From Reyranella sp. (lineage in GTDB: Bacteria; Pseudomonadota; Alphaproteobacteria; Reyranellales; Reyranellaceae), in assembly GCA_022844015.1 (NCBI GenBank), contig JALHMO010000044.1:1-42274 (forward strand): a DNA stretch of 42,274 nt, read 5' to 3'. The translations under genes and the position numbers were made by a program. Under the pieces are notes generated by a model that saw only the letters and a list, made by a program, of their open reading frames with translations, was not told where the DNA came from and did no database searches. Positions 24,747 through 32,578 of this stretch are shown here, one piece after another (the first letter of the stretch is position 1; every line of letters begins with the position of its first letter).

Positions 24747-25985
24747 TCAAGCCGCTGACGCCGCCTCTTCGCTGCGTGAGGGCAACAGGAACGTGACGCC
24801 CCAGCAGGCGATCAGCAGGGCTGCCGATCCGATGAGACACCCGACGATGCCGCCGGCCTGGTAGAGCGCGCCAGACAGCAGGATGCCGATCAGCCGGCCG
24901 GTGGCGTTGGCGGCGTAGTAAAAGCCGACATCCTCGGCGGCCTTCTCCGAGCCGGCATAGGCGAGGATCAGGTAGGAGTGCAGTGAGGAATTGACGGCAA
25001 AGGGCAGGCCGAACAGCGCGAGCCCCGCGACGACGACCAGATCGGGCCGCCAAAGGTCCGCTCGCTGCAGCAGGATCGCCAGCACCAGCGGCACGGCGAC
25101 CAGCACGCCGGCCCACAGGCGCGCGCTGGGCACCTCGCGGCTCAGGCCGTCGGCGCTGCGCGTCACCAGGCGCGGGGCGATCGCCTGGATGCCGCCATAG
25201 GCGATGGTCCAGGCGGCGAGGAAGCCGCCGACCTCGACGAAGCGCCAGCCTGCGGCATAGAGGAACACCGGCAGCCCGACGACGAACCACACGTCGCGGG
25301 CGCCGAACAGGAAGATGCGCGCCGCGGCCAGCAGGTTCACGCCACGCGATTTGGCGAACAGCTCGCGCATCGTCTTCGATGCCTTGGCCTTGCCAAGCTG
25401 GCGCGGCAGCGACACCAGGCCCGCGGCGAGGATGACGGCGATCACGGCGGCCATCAGCCACAGTGCCGGCTTGAAGCCCACCAGGTCGAGCAGCAGGCCG
25501 CCGACAAAGAAGCCCAAGCCTTTCATGGCGTTCTTCGAGCCGGTAAACCAGGCGACCCAGTGGAAGAGCTGTCCCGCGCCCTCGGCCGCCGTCGCCTTGA
25601 TCGCCGACTTGGACGCCGTCTTGGTGAAATCCTTGGCGAGGCCGGCGATGCCCTGCGCGGCGACCACCCAGGCGATCGACGCGGCGGCGCTCCAGGCCGG
25701 ATCGAGCGCCGACAGCATGACGAGCCCGCCGATCTGCAACGCCTGCCCGGCCAGCAGCATGCGCGGGATGCCGAAGCGCACGGCCAGCCATCCGCCGGCC
25801 AGGTTGGCGACGATGCCGGCGAACTCGTAGAGGAGGAAGAGGAATGCCAGCGTGAACGGCGAGTAGCCGAGCTTGAAGAAGTGCAGCAGCACGACCATGC
25901 GCAGCGCGCCGTCGACCAGGGTGAAGCCCCAGTAGGACGCGGTGACGATGAGGTAGTGCCGCACTGCGGGGAGCATCACGCCCAT
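24747..25985 (-). CDS. arsJ: ArsJ organoarsenical efflux MFS transporter
   Basis: 412-aa MFS exporter of 1-arseno-3-phosphoglycerate, the unstable product made by GAPDH from arsenate. Family features visible: RHYLIVTASYWGFTLVDGAL at the N-terminus, GLAKDFTKTASKSAIK (about 120-135), WVAWFTGSKNAMKGLGFF, and FYYAANATGRLIG late in the protein. The ATG at 25985 is preferred over a GTG two codons upstream. Downstream in the same direction as the arsR-arsC fusion and GAPDH, but separated from GAPDH by a 250-bp repeat block, which is unusual since the pair is normally adjacent. Convergent with the methyltransferase, 4 bp apart. Confidence 0.92.
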   Translation of the reverse strand: MGVMLPAVRHYLIVTASYWGFTLVDGALRMVVLLHFFKLGYSPFTLAFLFLLYEFAGIVANLAGGWLAVRFGIPRMLLAGQALQIGGLVMLSALDPAWSAAASIAWVVAAQGIAGLAKDFTKTASKSAIKATAAEGAGQLFHWVAWFTGSKNAMKGLGFFVGGLLLDLVGFKPALWLMAAVIAVILAAGLVSLPRQLGKAKASKTMRELFAKSRGVNLLAAARIFLFGARDVWFVVGLPVFLYAAGWRFVEVGGFLAAWTIAYGGIQAIAPRLVTRSADGLSREVPSARLWAGVLVAVPLVLAILLQRADLWRPDLVVVAGLALFGLPFAVNSSLHSYLILAYAGSEKAAEDVGFYYAANATGRLIGILLSGALYQAGGIVGCLIGSAALLIACWGVTFLLPSRSEEAASAA

Positions 25986-26235
25986 GAGCACCAGCCTCGA
26001 CGGAAGTGCATGTCATGGGCAGGGTGCGTGTCACTCATGGGCGCTATGCTTGGCCGAACCAAAAAAGTCCTCATCCTGAGGAGGTCGCATAGCGACCGTC
26101 TCGAAGGATGGACAGCACACGAGATCGTTGGAGAACCGGTGTCGCAGCACTCGACTTGTTGCCGACCCTTCGAGACGCGGCCCTCCAGGCCGCTCCTCAG
26201 GGTGAGGTTCTCGGTAAAGTCGGCGCCTCTCCGCA
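25986..26235. repeat. Repeat block inserted between gapdh and arsJ
   Basis: No gene is seen. It contains the right copy (26067-26167) of the 101-bp unit found inverted at 15701-15801. It continues with 'cttcgagacgcggccctcca', 'gctcctcagggtgaggttct' and 'cggtaaagtcggcgcc', which resemble the 15500-15600 region in reverse. Its position inside an otherwise tight arsenate operon suggests a later insertion. Confidence 0.85.
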
Positions 26236-27279
26236 TCACGCCTCCGCGTCGATCACGATGCTGGCGAGATCGACCATGCGGCAGACATAGCCCACCTCGT
26301 TGTCGTACCAGGCATAGACCTTGAGCAGCGTGCCGTCGGTCACCATCGTGCTCGGGGCGTCGACGATCGAGCTTCGCGAATCGTTGCAGTAGTCGGCCGA
26401 CACCAGCGGGCGCGTCTCGTAGCCCAGGATGCCGGCCAGTGGTCCGTTCGCCGCCGACTGGAACAGCTCGTTCACCTCGGCCTCGCTGGTGGCGCGTTGC
26501 AGCTCGAACACGCAATCGGTCAGGCTTGCATTGAGCACCGGGGCTCGCACGGCGTGGCCGTTCAGCTTTCCTTGGAGCTCGGGATAGATCAGCGCAATGG
26601 CCGTGGCGCTGCCGGTCGTGGTCGGCGCCAGCGAGGTCATCGCCGAGCGCGCGCGGCGCAGGTCCTTGTGCGGCGCGTCGACCACGACGTTGGTGTTGGT
26701 CGGATCGTGGATGGTGGTGATCTGGCCGTGCCGGATGCCGATCGACTCGTGCACGACCTTGACGACCGGCGCGAGGCAGTTGGTGGTGCAGGAGGCCGCC
26801 GTCAGCAGGCGATGGCGGGCCGGGTCGTAGAGGTTGTCGTTCACGCCGACAACGACATTCAACGCCGCCGCGTCCTTGACCGGAGCGGCGACGATGACGC
26901 GCTTCACGCCACGCGCGAAGTAGGGCTCGAGCTCAGCCGGTTTCAGGAACTTGCCCGTGCATTCCAGCACCATGTCGCAGCCTAGATCGCCCCACGGCAC
27001 GTCGCCCGGCTGCGCCGCGGCGCTGAAGCCCAGCGGCTTGTTGTCGACGCGGATCGCCTTGTCGTTCTCGACGCCGAAATCCGCAGGCCAGCGGCCGTGG
27101 ATGCTGTCGAACTCGAGCAGGTGGGCGGTCGCCGCCGCGCCACCCTTGATCTCGTTCAGATGGACGACATCGAGCCGATTGGCCGCGCGCGGATCGCCTT
27201 TGGCGCGGCCGAGGCCGCCCATCGCCGCGCGCAGGGCCAGCCTTCCCATGCGGCCCATGCCGTTGATTCCCACACGCAT
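26236..27279 (-). CDS. ArsJ-associated glyceraldehyde-3-phosphate dehydrogenase
   Basis: 347-aa GAPDH paralogue. In this setting it uses arsenate in place of phosphate to form 1-arseno-3-phosphoglycerate, which ArsJ exports, giving arsenate resistance without reduction. Visible: the NAD loop [15 protein letters not shown], catalytic Cys164 in [11 protein letters not shown], His191 (TTIHDPTN), and the C-terminal WYDNEVGY. It differs from glycolytic GAPDH in the [17 protein letters not shown] insert after the first helix, typical of ars-linked copies. It starts 12 bp after the arsR-arsC stop, so it is co-transcribed. Confidence 0.92.
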   Translation of the reverse strand: MRVGINGMGRMGRLALRAAMGGLGRAKGDPRAANRLDVVHLNEIKGGAAATAHLLEFDSIHGRWPADFGVENDKAIRVDNKPLGFSAAAQPGDVPWGDLGCDMVLECTGKFLKPAELEPYFARGVKRVIVAAPVKDAAALNVVVGVNDNLYDPARHRLLTAASCTTNCLAPVVKVVHESIGIRHGQITTIHDPTNTNVVVDAPHKDLRRARSAMTSLAPTTTGSATAIALIYPELQGKLNGHAVRAPVLNASLTDCVFELQRATSEAEVNELFQSAANGPLAGILGYETRPLVSADYCNDSRSSIVDAPSTMVTDGTLLKVYAWYDNEVGYVCRMVDLASIVIDAEA

Positions 27280-27291
27280 GATCTGTCTCCT

Positions 27292-28143
27292 TCAGGGCGC
27301 CGTGCGGACGGTGTCGCCGATCTCGTCGAGCCGCTTCTTCAGGGCGAGGCGGTCGAGCGAGGCGAACGGCAGGCTGGTGAAGATCTCGAGTCGCCGGCGC
27401 ACCATGGCGTAGAGCTCGTTCAGCAGGGTCACGCGCTCGGCCGGCGAACCCTTGAAGTCGGCAGGATCGGGCAATGGCCAGGCCGCGTTGACGTACTTCT
27501 CGCCGAGGTCGGGGCAGACCTGGCCCTGCGGCGAATCGCAGAGCGCGATCACGAAGTCCATGCGCGGAGCGCTCGGCCCGGTGAACTCGTTCCACGACTT
27601 CGAGCGGAGCCTCGATACGTCGTGACCGAGCTGCGTCAGGCGATCCATCACCTCCGGCATCGGCGCGTCGGCGGGCTCGGAGCCGGCGGACCAGGCATTG
27701 AACCGACCCTTGCCGATGCGCTCGAGCAACGCCTCGGCGATGATCGAGCGCGCCGAGTTGCGCGTGCACAGGAACAGGACGTTGAACGCCGGTGTCATGA
27801 ACCGCTCCGTCTGGTCGTCGTCTTTCGGGATGAGTCGCGTGATGTCGCCGCACAGGTCGGGCCGGCCGTTGCAGCAATCGTGGGCCAGGAAGGTCACGAG
27901 GCTGCGGTATGCCTTGACGTCGGCGCGGTAGTTCATGGTGCGTCCGGCGCGCTCGACATGCGCGAGACCGGCCCGGATCAGCACGCCGAGATGGGTCGAC
28001 ATGGTGTTGTGCGGCGTGTCGCAGGCGCGTGCCAGCTCGCCAGCCGGCAGGCAGCCCGGATGGGCAGCCAGGAGATGACGCAAGGCGGCAAGGCGGGTCG
28101 GCTGGGCGAGCGAGCCCAGGCGGTCAAGGGCAACGGGATCCAT
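27292..28143 (-). CDS. ArsR repressor-ArsC arsenate reductase fusion
   Basis: 283 aa. Residues 1-110 are an ArsR winged helix with possible As(III) ligands Cys90, Cys91 and Cys98 (HDCCNGRPDLC). Residues 118-283 are a low-molecular-weight-phosphatase-type arsenate reductase: P-loop C126-TRNSA-R132, resolving cysteines C202 and C210 (LCDSPQGQVCP), and the acid loop PLPDPADF. It would both repress the operon and reduce arsenate, probably with thioredoxin. First gene of arsRC-gapdh-arsJ, divergent from pstS with 111 bp between the starts. Such fusions are known in actinobacteria and proteobacteria. Confidence 0.92.
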   Translation of the reverse strand: MDPVALDRLGSLAQPTRLAALRHLLAAHPGCLPAGELARACDTPHNTMSTHLGVLIRAGLAHVERAGRTMNYRADVKAYRSLVTFLAHDCCNGRPDLCGDITRLIPKDDDQTERFMTPAFNVLFLCTRNSARSIIAEALLERIGKGRFNAWSAGSEPADAPMPEVMDRLTQLGHDVSRLRSKSWNEFTGPSAPRMDFVIALCDSPQGQVCPDLGEKYVNAAWPLPDPADFKGSPAERVTLLNELYAMVRRRLEIFTSLPFASLDRLALKKRLDEIGDTVRTAP

Positions 28144-28194
28144 GGGAGCGAGGCGTCCTGGTGCGGGGAAAGTGGCCGGGCAATGTCATAAATC

Positions 28195-28210
28195 GACAAC
28201 ATATGTCTGT
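28195..28210. promoter_or_regulatory. Operator candidate between arsRC and pstS
   Basis: The perfect 8-bp palindrome ACATATGT (28199-28206), flanked by gaca and ctgt, is AT-rich in a GC-rich setting and central in the divergent gap. It is unlike the 22-bp sites at 17367 and 17771, which fits a different regulator, the ArsR part of the fusion. Confidence 0.4.
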
Positions 28211-28254
28211 AAGTCTGGACGCATCGAAATACCATGCTGGAGGGGACCTTGCCC

Positions 28255-29292
28255 ATGCTTATTTTCAGGCGCGCAGTTTTCAGGCGGGTGGGCCTTGCGA
28301 TGCTCCTGGCTTTCGCCGGCGGGACATCCGCGCTGGCGAATGACATCGCCGGCGCAGGATCGAGCTTCGTGAATCCGATCCTCGGGAGGTGGTCGGCCGA
28401 TTACCAGGCCAAGGCCGGCCAGGTCGTGAAATACCAGTCCATCGGGTCAGGGGGCGGGATCACCCTGGTGAAGCAGGGGATGGTGGACTTCGCCGCGTCG
28501 GACGCCCCTCTGAAACCGCAGGACCTCGAGAAATCGGGCCTGGCGCAGTTTCCCCTGGTCATCGGCGGCATCGTGCCGGTGGTAAACGTCGACGGCGTGA
28601 AACCGGGAGACCTGAAGTTCACCGGCCCGCTGCTTGCCGACATCTTCCTCGGAAAGGTGAAGGTGTGGAACGATCGCGCGATCGTCGATCTCAATCCCGA
28701 CGTGAAGCTGCCGGCGACGCCGATCATCGTCGCTCACCGCATCGATGGGTCGGGCACGACCTTCAACTTCACGAACTATCTGTCGAAGGTCAGCCCGGAG
28801 TGGCGCGACAGGGTCGGGGAGGGAATGGCGGTCGCCTGGCCGACGGGTGCAGGGGCCAAGGGCAACGAAGGCGTGGCCGCGTTCGTCCTGCAGACGAGAA
28901 ACTCGATCGGATACGTCGAGTACGCCTATGCCCTGCAGAACAAGTTGGCTCATGGGCTGGTGCGCAACCGTGCCGGCACGTTCGTGAAGCCCGGCGCGGC
29001 GAGCTTCCAGGCTGCCGCCGCCGGCGCAGACTGGGCGAAGGCGCGGGACTTCTATCTCGTGATGACCGACCCGTCCGGCGCCGACGCCTATCCGATCGCC
29101 GCGACGGCCTTCGTGCTGATGCCCAAGGTCCCCAAGAGCCCCGAACGGGCGCGACTGGCGCTCCGGTTCTTCCGATGGGCCCTCGAGAATGGCCAGAGGC
29201 AGGCGGCCGAGCTCGACTACGTGCCGCTTCCGCCGGGTCTCGTTGCTCAGGTCGAGGCCTACTGGAAGTCGACGCTGGCCGTCATCAACTAG
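28255..29292 (+). CDS. PstS-like phosphate-binding protein, orphan in the ars island
   Basis: 345-aa periplasmic oxyanion-binding protein. A signal peptide is clear (GLAMLLAFAGGTSALA, cleavage near residue 28). Mature sequence has the PstS pattern GAGSSFVNPILGRW, SIGSGGGI, FAASDAPL and HRIDGSGTTFNFTNYL, the last supplying phosphate contacts. The ATG at 28255 follows GGAGGGG by about 10 nt and is preferred to the ATG at 28234. No pstC, pstA or pstB is adjacent. Ars-island PstS copies are thought to favour phosphate over arsenate or to sense oxyanions. It shares CTAG with the convergent gene: both stop codons use the same four bases. Confidence 0.87.
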   Translation: MLIFRRAVFRRVGLAMLLAFAGGTSALANDIAGAGSSFVNPILGRWSADYQAKAGQVVKYQSIGSGGGITLVKQGMVDFAASDAPLKPQDLEKSGLAQFPLVIGGIVPVVNVDGVKPGDLKFTGPLLADIFLGKVKVWNDRAIVDLNPDVKLPATPIIVAHRIDGSGTTFNFTNYLSKVSPEWRDRVGEGMAVAWPTGAGAKGNEGVAAFVLQTRNSIGYVEYAYALQNKLAHGLVRNRAGTFVKPGAASFQAAAAGADWAKARDFYLVMTDPSGADAYPIAATAFVLMPKVPKSPERARLALRFFRWALENGQRQAAELDYVPLPPGLVAQVEAYWKSTLAVIN

Positions 29293-30575
29293 TGGCCCGC
29301 CGGAGCGAGCGTCGGCAGGAAGAAGACGGGCGCGAATCCGCCGCCGGGTGTCCTGAAGTTCGTCGTCTGGCCTTGATAGAGCCTGGCCGCGGCCAGCAGG
29401 ACGTCGCCATCGTAGGTAAAGAGACGAATGTCGGCCTTCAACGATTCGCGCCCTGCTCCGGCTTCGATCCTGCGCTCACCCGGCGGTGCGAACTGCTGGG
29501 CGACATAGTCGCCGGCGGCGATCTGCTGCCAGACGCCGCGCGTGAGCTTGTCGCCGCGATAGACCGCCTTGGCGCCATGGCCGGCGGCCGGCTTGAAGAA
29601 ATAGCGCTTGCGCGCGTTCCACAGGTCGGAGGCGTTGCCTGCCGACACCCTGACGGTATGCGGGATGCGCGCTGCCGCGGCGGCAAGCCCGGTGTCGAGG
29701 CCGAAGCCTTCGAGCCGGGCTCGATCCGACAGCAGGGTGAGGTTGCGCTTGTCGGCGAGCAGCGCGTGGTTGCGCGGATTGGGCGTCAGCACGACCGCGC
29801 CGTCGAGATACGCAGCCCTGAGGGCCCGATGCTCGGGCCGATCGAGCGCGAAATCGACCAGGCGATTGTAGACGAGGTCGATGGGCGCATCGCCGGCCCA
29901 CAGCTTCCCCGCCTGATACCGGAGCGCGGACGCGTCGGCGATCACCGCGTCGATGCCATGGCGCCGGAAGCTCTCGCGTGCCAGCAGGAACTCAGGGTAG
30001 AGGTACTGATCCTCCGGGGCATCGTCGACGATGGCGATGCGCCGAAGAGGCGTGTCGCGCTGCGCGGCCCATTCCGCCTCGAACATGGTGATGATCGTGG
30101 TGTCGAAATCATCGAGCAGGGGGAGGCGGAAGGCGCTTTCCACCTCGGGGCAGCACGCACGCTGGGCCTTGGCCAGCAACGCGTTGAGGAACGCGCCGCC
30201 GGCATTGGTGTTGACCTCGATCAGCCTGGGGCCGGAATTCCCTAAGTGGAAGTCGTATCCCATGAGCGCGCCGCGCGGGCCCGGATCAAAGCGGGCAATC
30301 CCGGGGGCCCATGCCAGAGCCGCGTCGCGCCAGGCCGGCAGGCGCGACGCTGTTTCGATCATGCGGACGACGGCTGTCATCTGCTCGAGATCGCGTACGG
30401 CGTGGAACACCGGGACGTTCGAGAAGAGATGCTCGCGCGGTCGAAGGTGACGGGCCGAGAACTCCGGATCGCCCGCCTGCCGCTCGAGAGCGGCGTACAG
30501 GCGCTCGCGGTCGAGCGTGATGCAGAAGCACGCGCTGTTCAGCCACGCGGCGGTCAGGGGTTGCTGGACGCCCAT
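29289..30575 (-). CDS. ATP-grasp-like ligase of unknown substrate, in an ArsP-type operon
   Basis: 428 aa, not assignable to a named enzyme. Features suggest a glutathionylspermidine-synthase-like or permuted ATP-grasp fold: LIEVNTNAGGAFLNALL (118-134, acidic/Asn metal-site style), DLVYNRLVDFALD (233-245), NPRNHALLADKRNL (266-279), a glycine-rich FFKPAAGHGAKAVYRGD (326-342) and KADIRLFTYDG (380-390). No signal peptide or helices. It begins 5 bp after the permease stop and so is the third gene of an arsR-permease-ligase operon. Joining an arsenical or its thiol carrier to an amino acid or peptide is a guess. Confidence 0.7.
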   Translation of the reverse strand: MGVQQPLTAAWLNSACFCITLDRERLYAALERQAGDPEFSARHLRPREHLFSNVPVFHAVRDLEQMTAVVRMIETASRLPAWRDAALAWAPGIARFDPGPRGALMGYDFHLGNSGPRLIEVNTNAGGAFLNALLAKAQRACCPEVESAFRLPLLDDFDTTIITMFEAEWAAQRDTPLRRIAIVDDAPEDQYLYPEFLLARESFRRHGIDAVIADASALRYQAGKLWAGDAPIDLVYNRLVDFALDRPEHRALRAAYLDGAVVLTPNPRNHALLADKRNLTLLSDRARLEGFGLDTGLAAAAARIPHTVRVSAGNASDLWNARKRYFFKPAAGHGAKAVYRGDKLTRGVWQQIAAGDYVAQQFAPPGERRIEAGAGRESLKADIRLFTYDGDVLLAAARLYQGQTTNFRTPGGGFAPVFFLPTLAPAGH

Positions 30576-30580
30576 GGCTG

Positions 30581-31621
30581 TCAGCCGACGACCAGCTGGA
30601 AGGCGATGCCGGACAGCAGCGCGCCGAGGATGGCGAAGGCGAGATACGCCGCGAAGACCTGTCGCCGCGCCACGCCCCATACCGCCAGGGCGGCCGGGAT
30701 CGACGTCACGCCACCGCCGACCAGGAACGCCAGTGCCGCGCCGGGTGCCATCCCCTTGTCCATCAGGCCGGCGACCAGGGGCAGGGCGGCGTTGCCGTTG
30801 AGATAGGTCGGGATGCCGACGAGCGTGGCGCCGAGAATCGACAGGAAGCCGCCGTCGCCGGCGACACCCGCGATCAGGTCGCCCGGCACGTAGGCGACCA
30901 TGACGCTCTCGAGAGCGAAGGCGAGGACGAGCCACTTGCCGAGGAAGAGGGCGTTGCCGCGCGCGCCGGCCCAGAAGGTCTCGCGGCGTGCCGGCTCCTG
31001 CCAGTAGCGCCAGACCACATCCTTGGGATTGCGTATTTTCGAGCCGGCACAGCCGCCGTTGCCAACGCCGTCCTGCAAGGGCGATCCGGCCAGCGCACCG
31101 GTGCGCTGCAGGGCCAGCACGCCGAAGCCGCCGAGCAGGCCAATGGCGATGGCGGCGACAGTCTTGGCGAACGCGAACGGCAGACCGAGCACGCCGGTGG
31201 TGATGGCGAACATCGACGGGTCCATCAGCGGCGAGGCGAGCCAGAACGCCATGACGGGGGCGAGGGGAACGCCCGAGGCGAGAAGTGCGGCGATGATGGG
31301 GATGACGCCGCACGAGCAGAAGGGCGAGAGCGCGCCCATCAGGCTGGCGAACACGACCATCAGCTCGGTGCGCCCCGAGAAGGCCCTGGCGATCAGGTTC
31401 TCCGCGCCGGTCGCCTTGGCGTAGGCGGCCAGTGCGATCGACAGGACGAAGAACGGCAGCACGCCCCACACCGCCTTGGCCGTGAACACGGCCGAGCTTG
31501 TGGCCTGCTGCGGCACGACGATCAGGAGGACGACGAAAACGGCGACGACCGTCGCCCATGCCGGGTCGACGCGCAGCCGGCGCCAGTCGCGCGCCTCGGT
31601 CATGATGCTGTGGATCGACAT
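30581..31621 (-). CDS. ArsP-type permease (UPF0718 family)
   Basis: 346-aa membrane protein with two blocks of hydrophobic helices. The key segment GALSPFCSCGVIPIIAALLA (about 97-116) holds Cys102 and Cys104, and ASPLMDPSMFAITTG follows; the second half repeats the pattern as GNAALPLVAGLM. This is the ArsP_1/permease family, whose studied member exports trivalent organoarsenicals such as methylarsenite. GAAGGA lies 6 nt before the ATG. It lies 44 bp after arsR, with a palindrome between, and 5 bp before the ATP-grasp gene. Other family members are poorly known, so the cargo is inferred. Confidence 0.83.
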   Translation of the reverse strand: MSIHSIMTEARDWRRLRVDPAWATVVAVFVVLLIVVPQQATSSAVFTAKAVWGVLPFFVLSIALAAYAKATGAENLIARAFSGRTELMVVFASLMGALSPFCSCGVIPIIAALLASGVPLAPVMAFWLASPLMDPSMFAITTGVLGLPFAFAKTVAAIAIGLLGGFGVLALQRTGALAGSPLQDGVGNGGCAGSKIRNPKDVVWRYWQEPARRETFWAGARGNALFLGKWLVLAFALESVMVAYVPGDLIAGVAGDGGFLSILGATLVGIPTYLNGNAALPLVAGLMDKGMAPGAALAFLVGGGVTSIPAALAVWGVARRQVFAAYLAFAILGALLSGIAFQLVVG

Positions 31622-31626
31622 CGCTC

Positions 31627-31648
31627 TATCCTTCTAGGTTTCTGGATA
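31627..31648. promoter_or_regulatory. Palindrome between arsR and the ArsP-type permease
   Basis: A 22-bp element with perfect arms TATCC and GGATA lies between the arsR stop (31666) and the permease start (31621). Its size and position copy the 17367-17388 site of the first arsR cluster, suggesting a second, internal operator. Confidence 0.4.
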
Positions 31649-31665
31649 TGTTCGATCAAAAAAAC

Positions 31666-31998
31666 TCACGCCGCCGCGCTGTCGTCCTGAAAATCGAGAC
31701 CGGCGCAGCATTCCTCCCTGACGTAGGTGAGCACCTCGCTCACCGCCTTGAAGTCGGCCGTGCAGATCACCTCGCGTCCACGCCGCTCCTGGCGCACCAG
31801 GCCCGCCGCCGTCAGGGTGCCGAGATGATGCCCCAGGGTCGTCGCGGGGATGCCGAGCAGGCGCTGGACGGTGCCGATGTTCGTGCCTTCGCGGCCGGCG
31901 CGCACCAGCAGCTTGAAGACGCGCAGCCGCGTGCGATTGCCCAGCGCCGCCAGGGCGTCGGCAGCCGCCTGCTCTCGTTGTTCTGCCCGTCCCGCCAT
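31666..31998 (-). CDS. ArsR family repressor of the ArsP-type operon
   Basis: 110-aa ArsR/SmtB repressor: winged helix at about residues 42-70 (LLGIPATTLGHHLGTLTAAG) and thiols Cys79, Cys97 and Cys98 (EVICTADF, EECCAG). It lacks a third C-terminal cysteine like Cys97 of the 17404 ArsR. As I recall, a methylarsenite-selective ArsR from Shewanella that controls arsP has cysteines with the same 18-residue spacing, which would fit the ArsP-type permease here. Its mRNA is probably leaderless. Heads the operon with the permease and ATP-grasp protein. Confidence 0.87.
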   Translation of the reverse strand: MAGRAEQREQAAADALAALGNRTRLRVFKLLVRAGREGTNIGTVQRLLGIPATTLGHHLGTLTAAGLVRQERRGREVICTADFKAVSEVLTYVREECCAGLDFQDDSAAA

Positions 31999-32000
31999 AG

Positions 32001-32032
32001 GACATCCATATCACTAGAATCGTAGATGTCAA
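32001..32032 (-). promoter_or_regulatory. Promoter and operator of the second arsR
   Basis: On the minus strand TTGACA (32032-32027), a 16-bp spacer and TATGGA (32010-32005). Initiation would fall at the arsR ATG, so a leaderless message as for the first arsR. Arms GACATC (32001-32006) and GATGTC (32025-32030) overlap both boxes and would let a repressor block the promoter. Confidence 0.5.
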
Positions 32033-32122
32033 GTTTCAGTGCCTACGTAACCATCGGGACCGTCTGGCCCACGTGTCCTCGTCACGACAACGAAGCTCAT
32101 CGGCTTGGTGCCAGACCGCACC

Positions 32123-32578
32123 TCAACGAAGCGCCTCCGCGACCGAGGTTGCCTTGCGCCACACCTGCTTGCTGCAAACGATCAGCACGCAGCCCTCCAC
32201 CACGAGGGTATCCGCGCCGCGTCGCTTCACCGTTGCCCGATAGGTCTGGCCGTCCTCCGGATTGTAGATCCGGCCCTGCCAGCCGCCGGCCGGATCGGCC
32301 TTCAGGCCCGACAGGATCGTCAGGCCGACCAGTGGCCGGGTGCGCAGCCCGGTGTCGGCATTCTGGGCGTCGACGCGCGGGCGGCCGCGCTCGTCGAGAG
32401 CGTCCCACAGCCAGCGGATGGTGCCGCAGAGCGTCAAGCCGTCATGGCAGGGCGCGAGCTCGACGACGGCGGAAACGCCGGGCGTCGCCCAGCGCCCGAA
32501 GACCTCGTCCGCCGCCTGCGCCGGATGAAGCGCCGCGACAAACGCCAGCGAGAGGAAAAGGGCACGTAGCGGGCTCAT
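32123..32578 (-). CDS. DUF2147 domain-containing secreted protein
   Basis: 151 aa with a signal peptide (LRALFLSLAFVAALHPAQA, cleavage near residue 22). The mature part follows the DUF2147 pattern: VFGRWATPGVSAVVELAPC, TLCGTIRWLW, GLTILSGLKAD, GWQGRIYNPEDGQTYRATV and a final VWRKA. Two disulfides are possible (CHDGLTLC and GCVLIVC). Function is unknown; the fold resembles small beta-barrel lipid-binding proteins. Its ATG overlaps the stop of the sterol-desaturase gene (ATGA), so the two are translationally coupled, which argues for a shared lipid-related role. Confidence 0.87.
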   Translation of the reverse strand: MSPLRALFLSLAFVAALHPAQAADEVFGRWATPGVSAVVELAPCHDGLTLCGTIRWLWDALDERGRPRVDAQNADTGLRTRPLVGLTILSGLKADPAGGWQGRIYNPEDGQTYRATVKRRGADTLVVEGCVLIVCSKQVWRKATSVAEALR

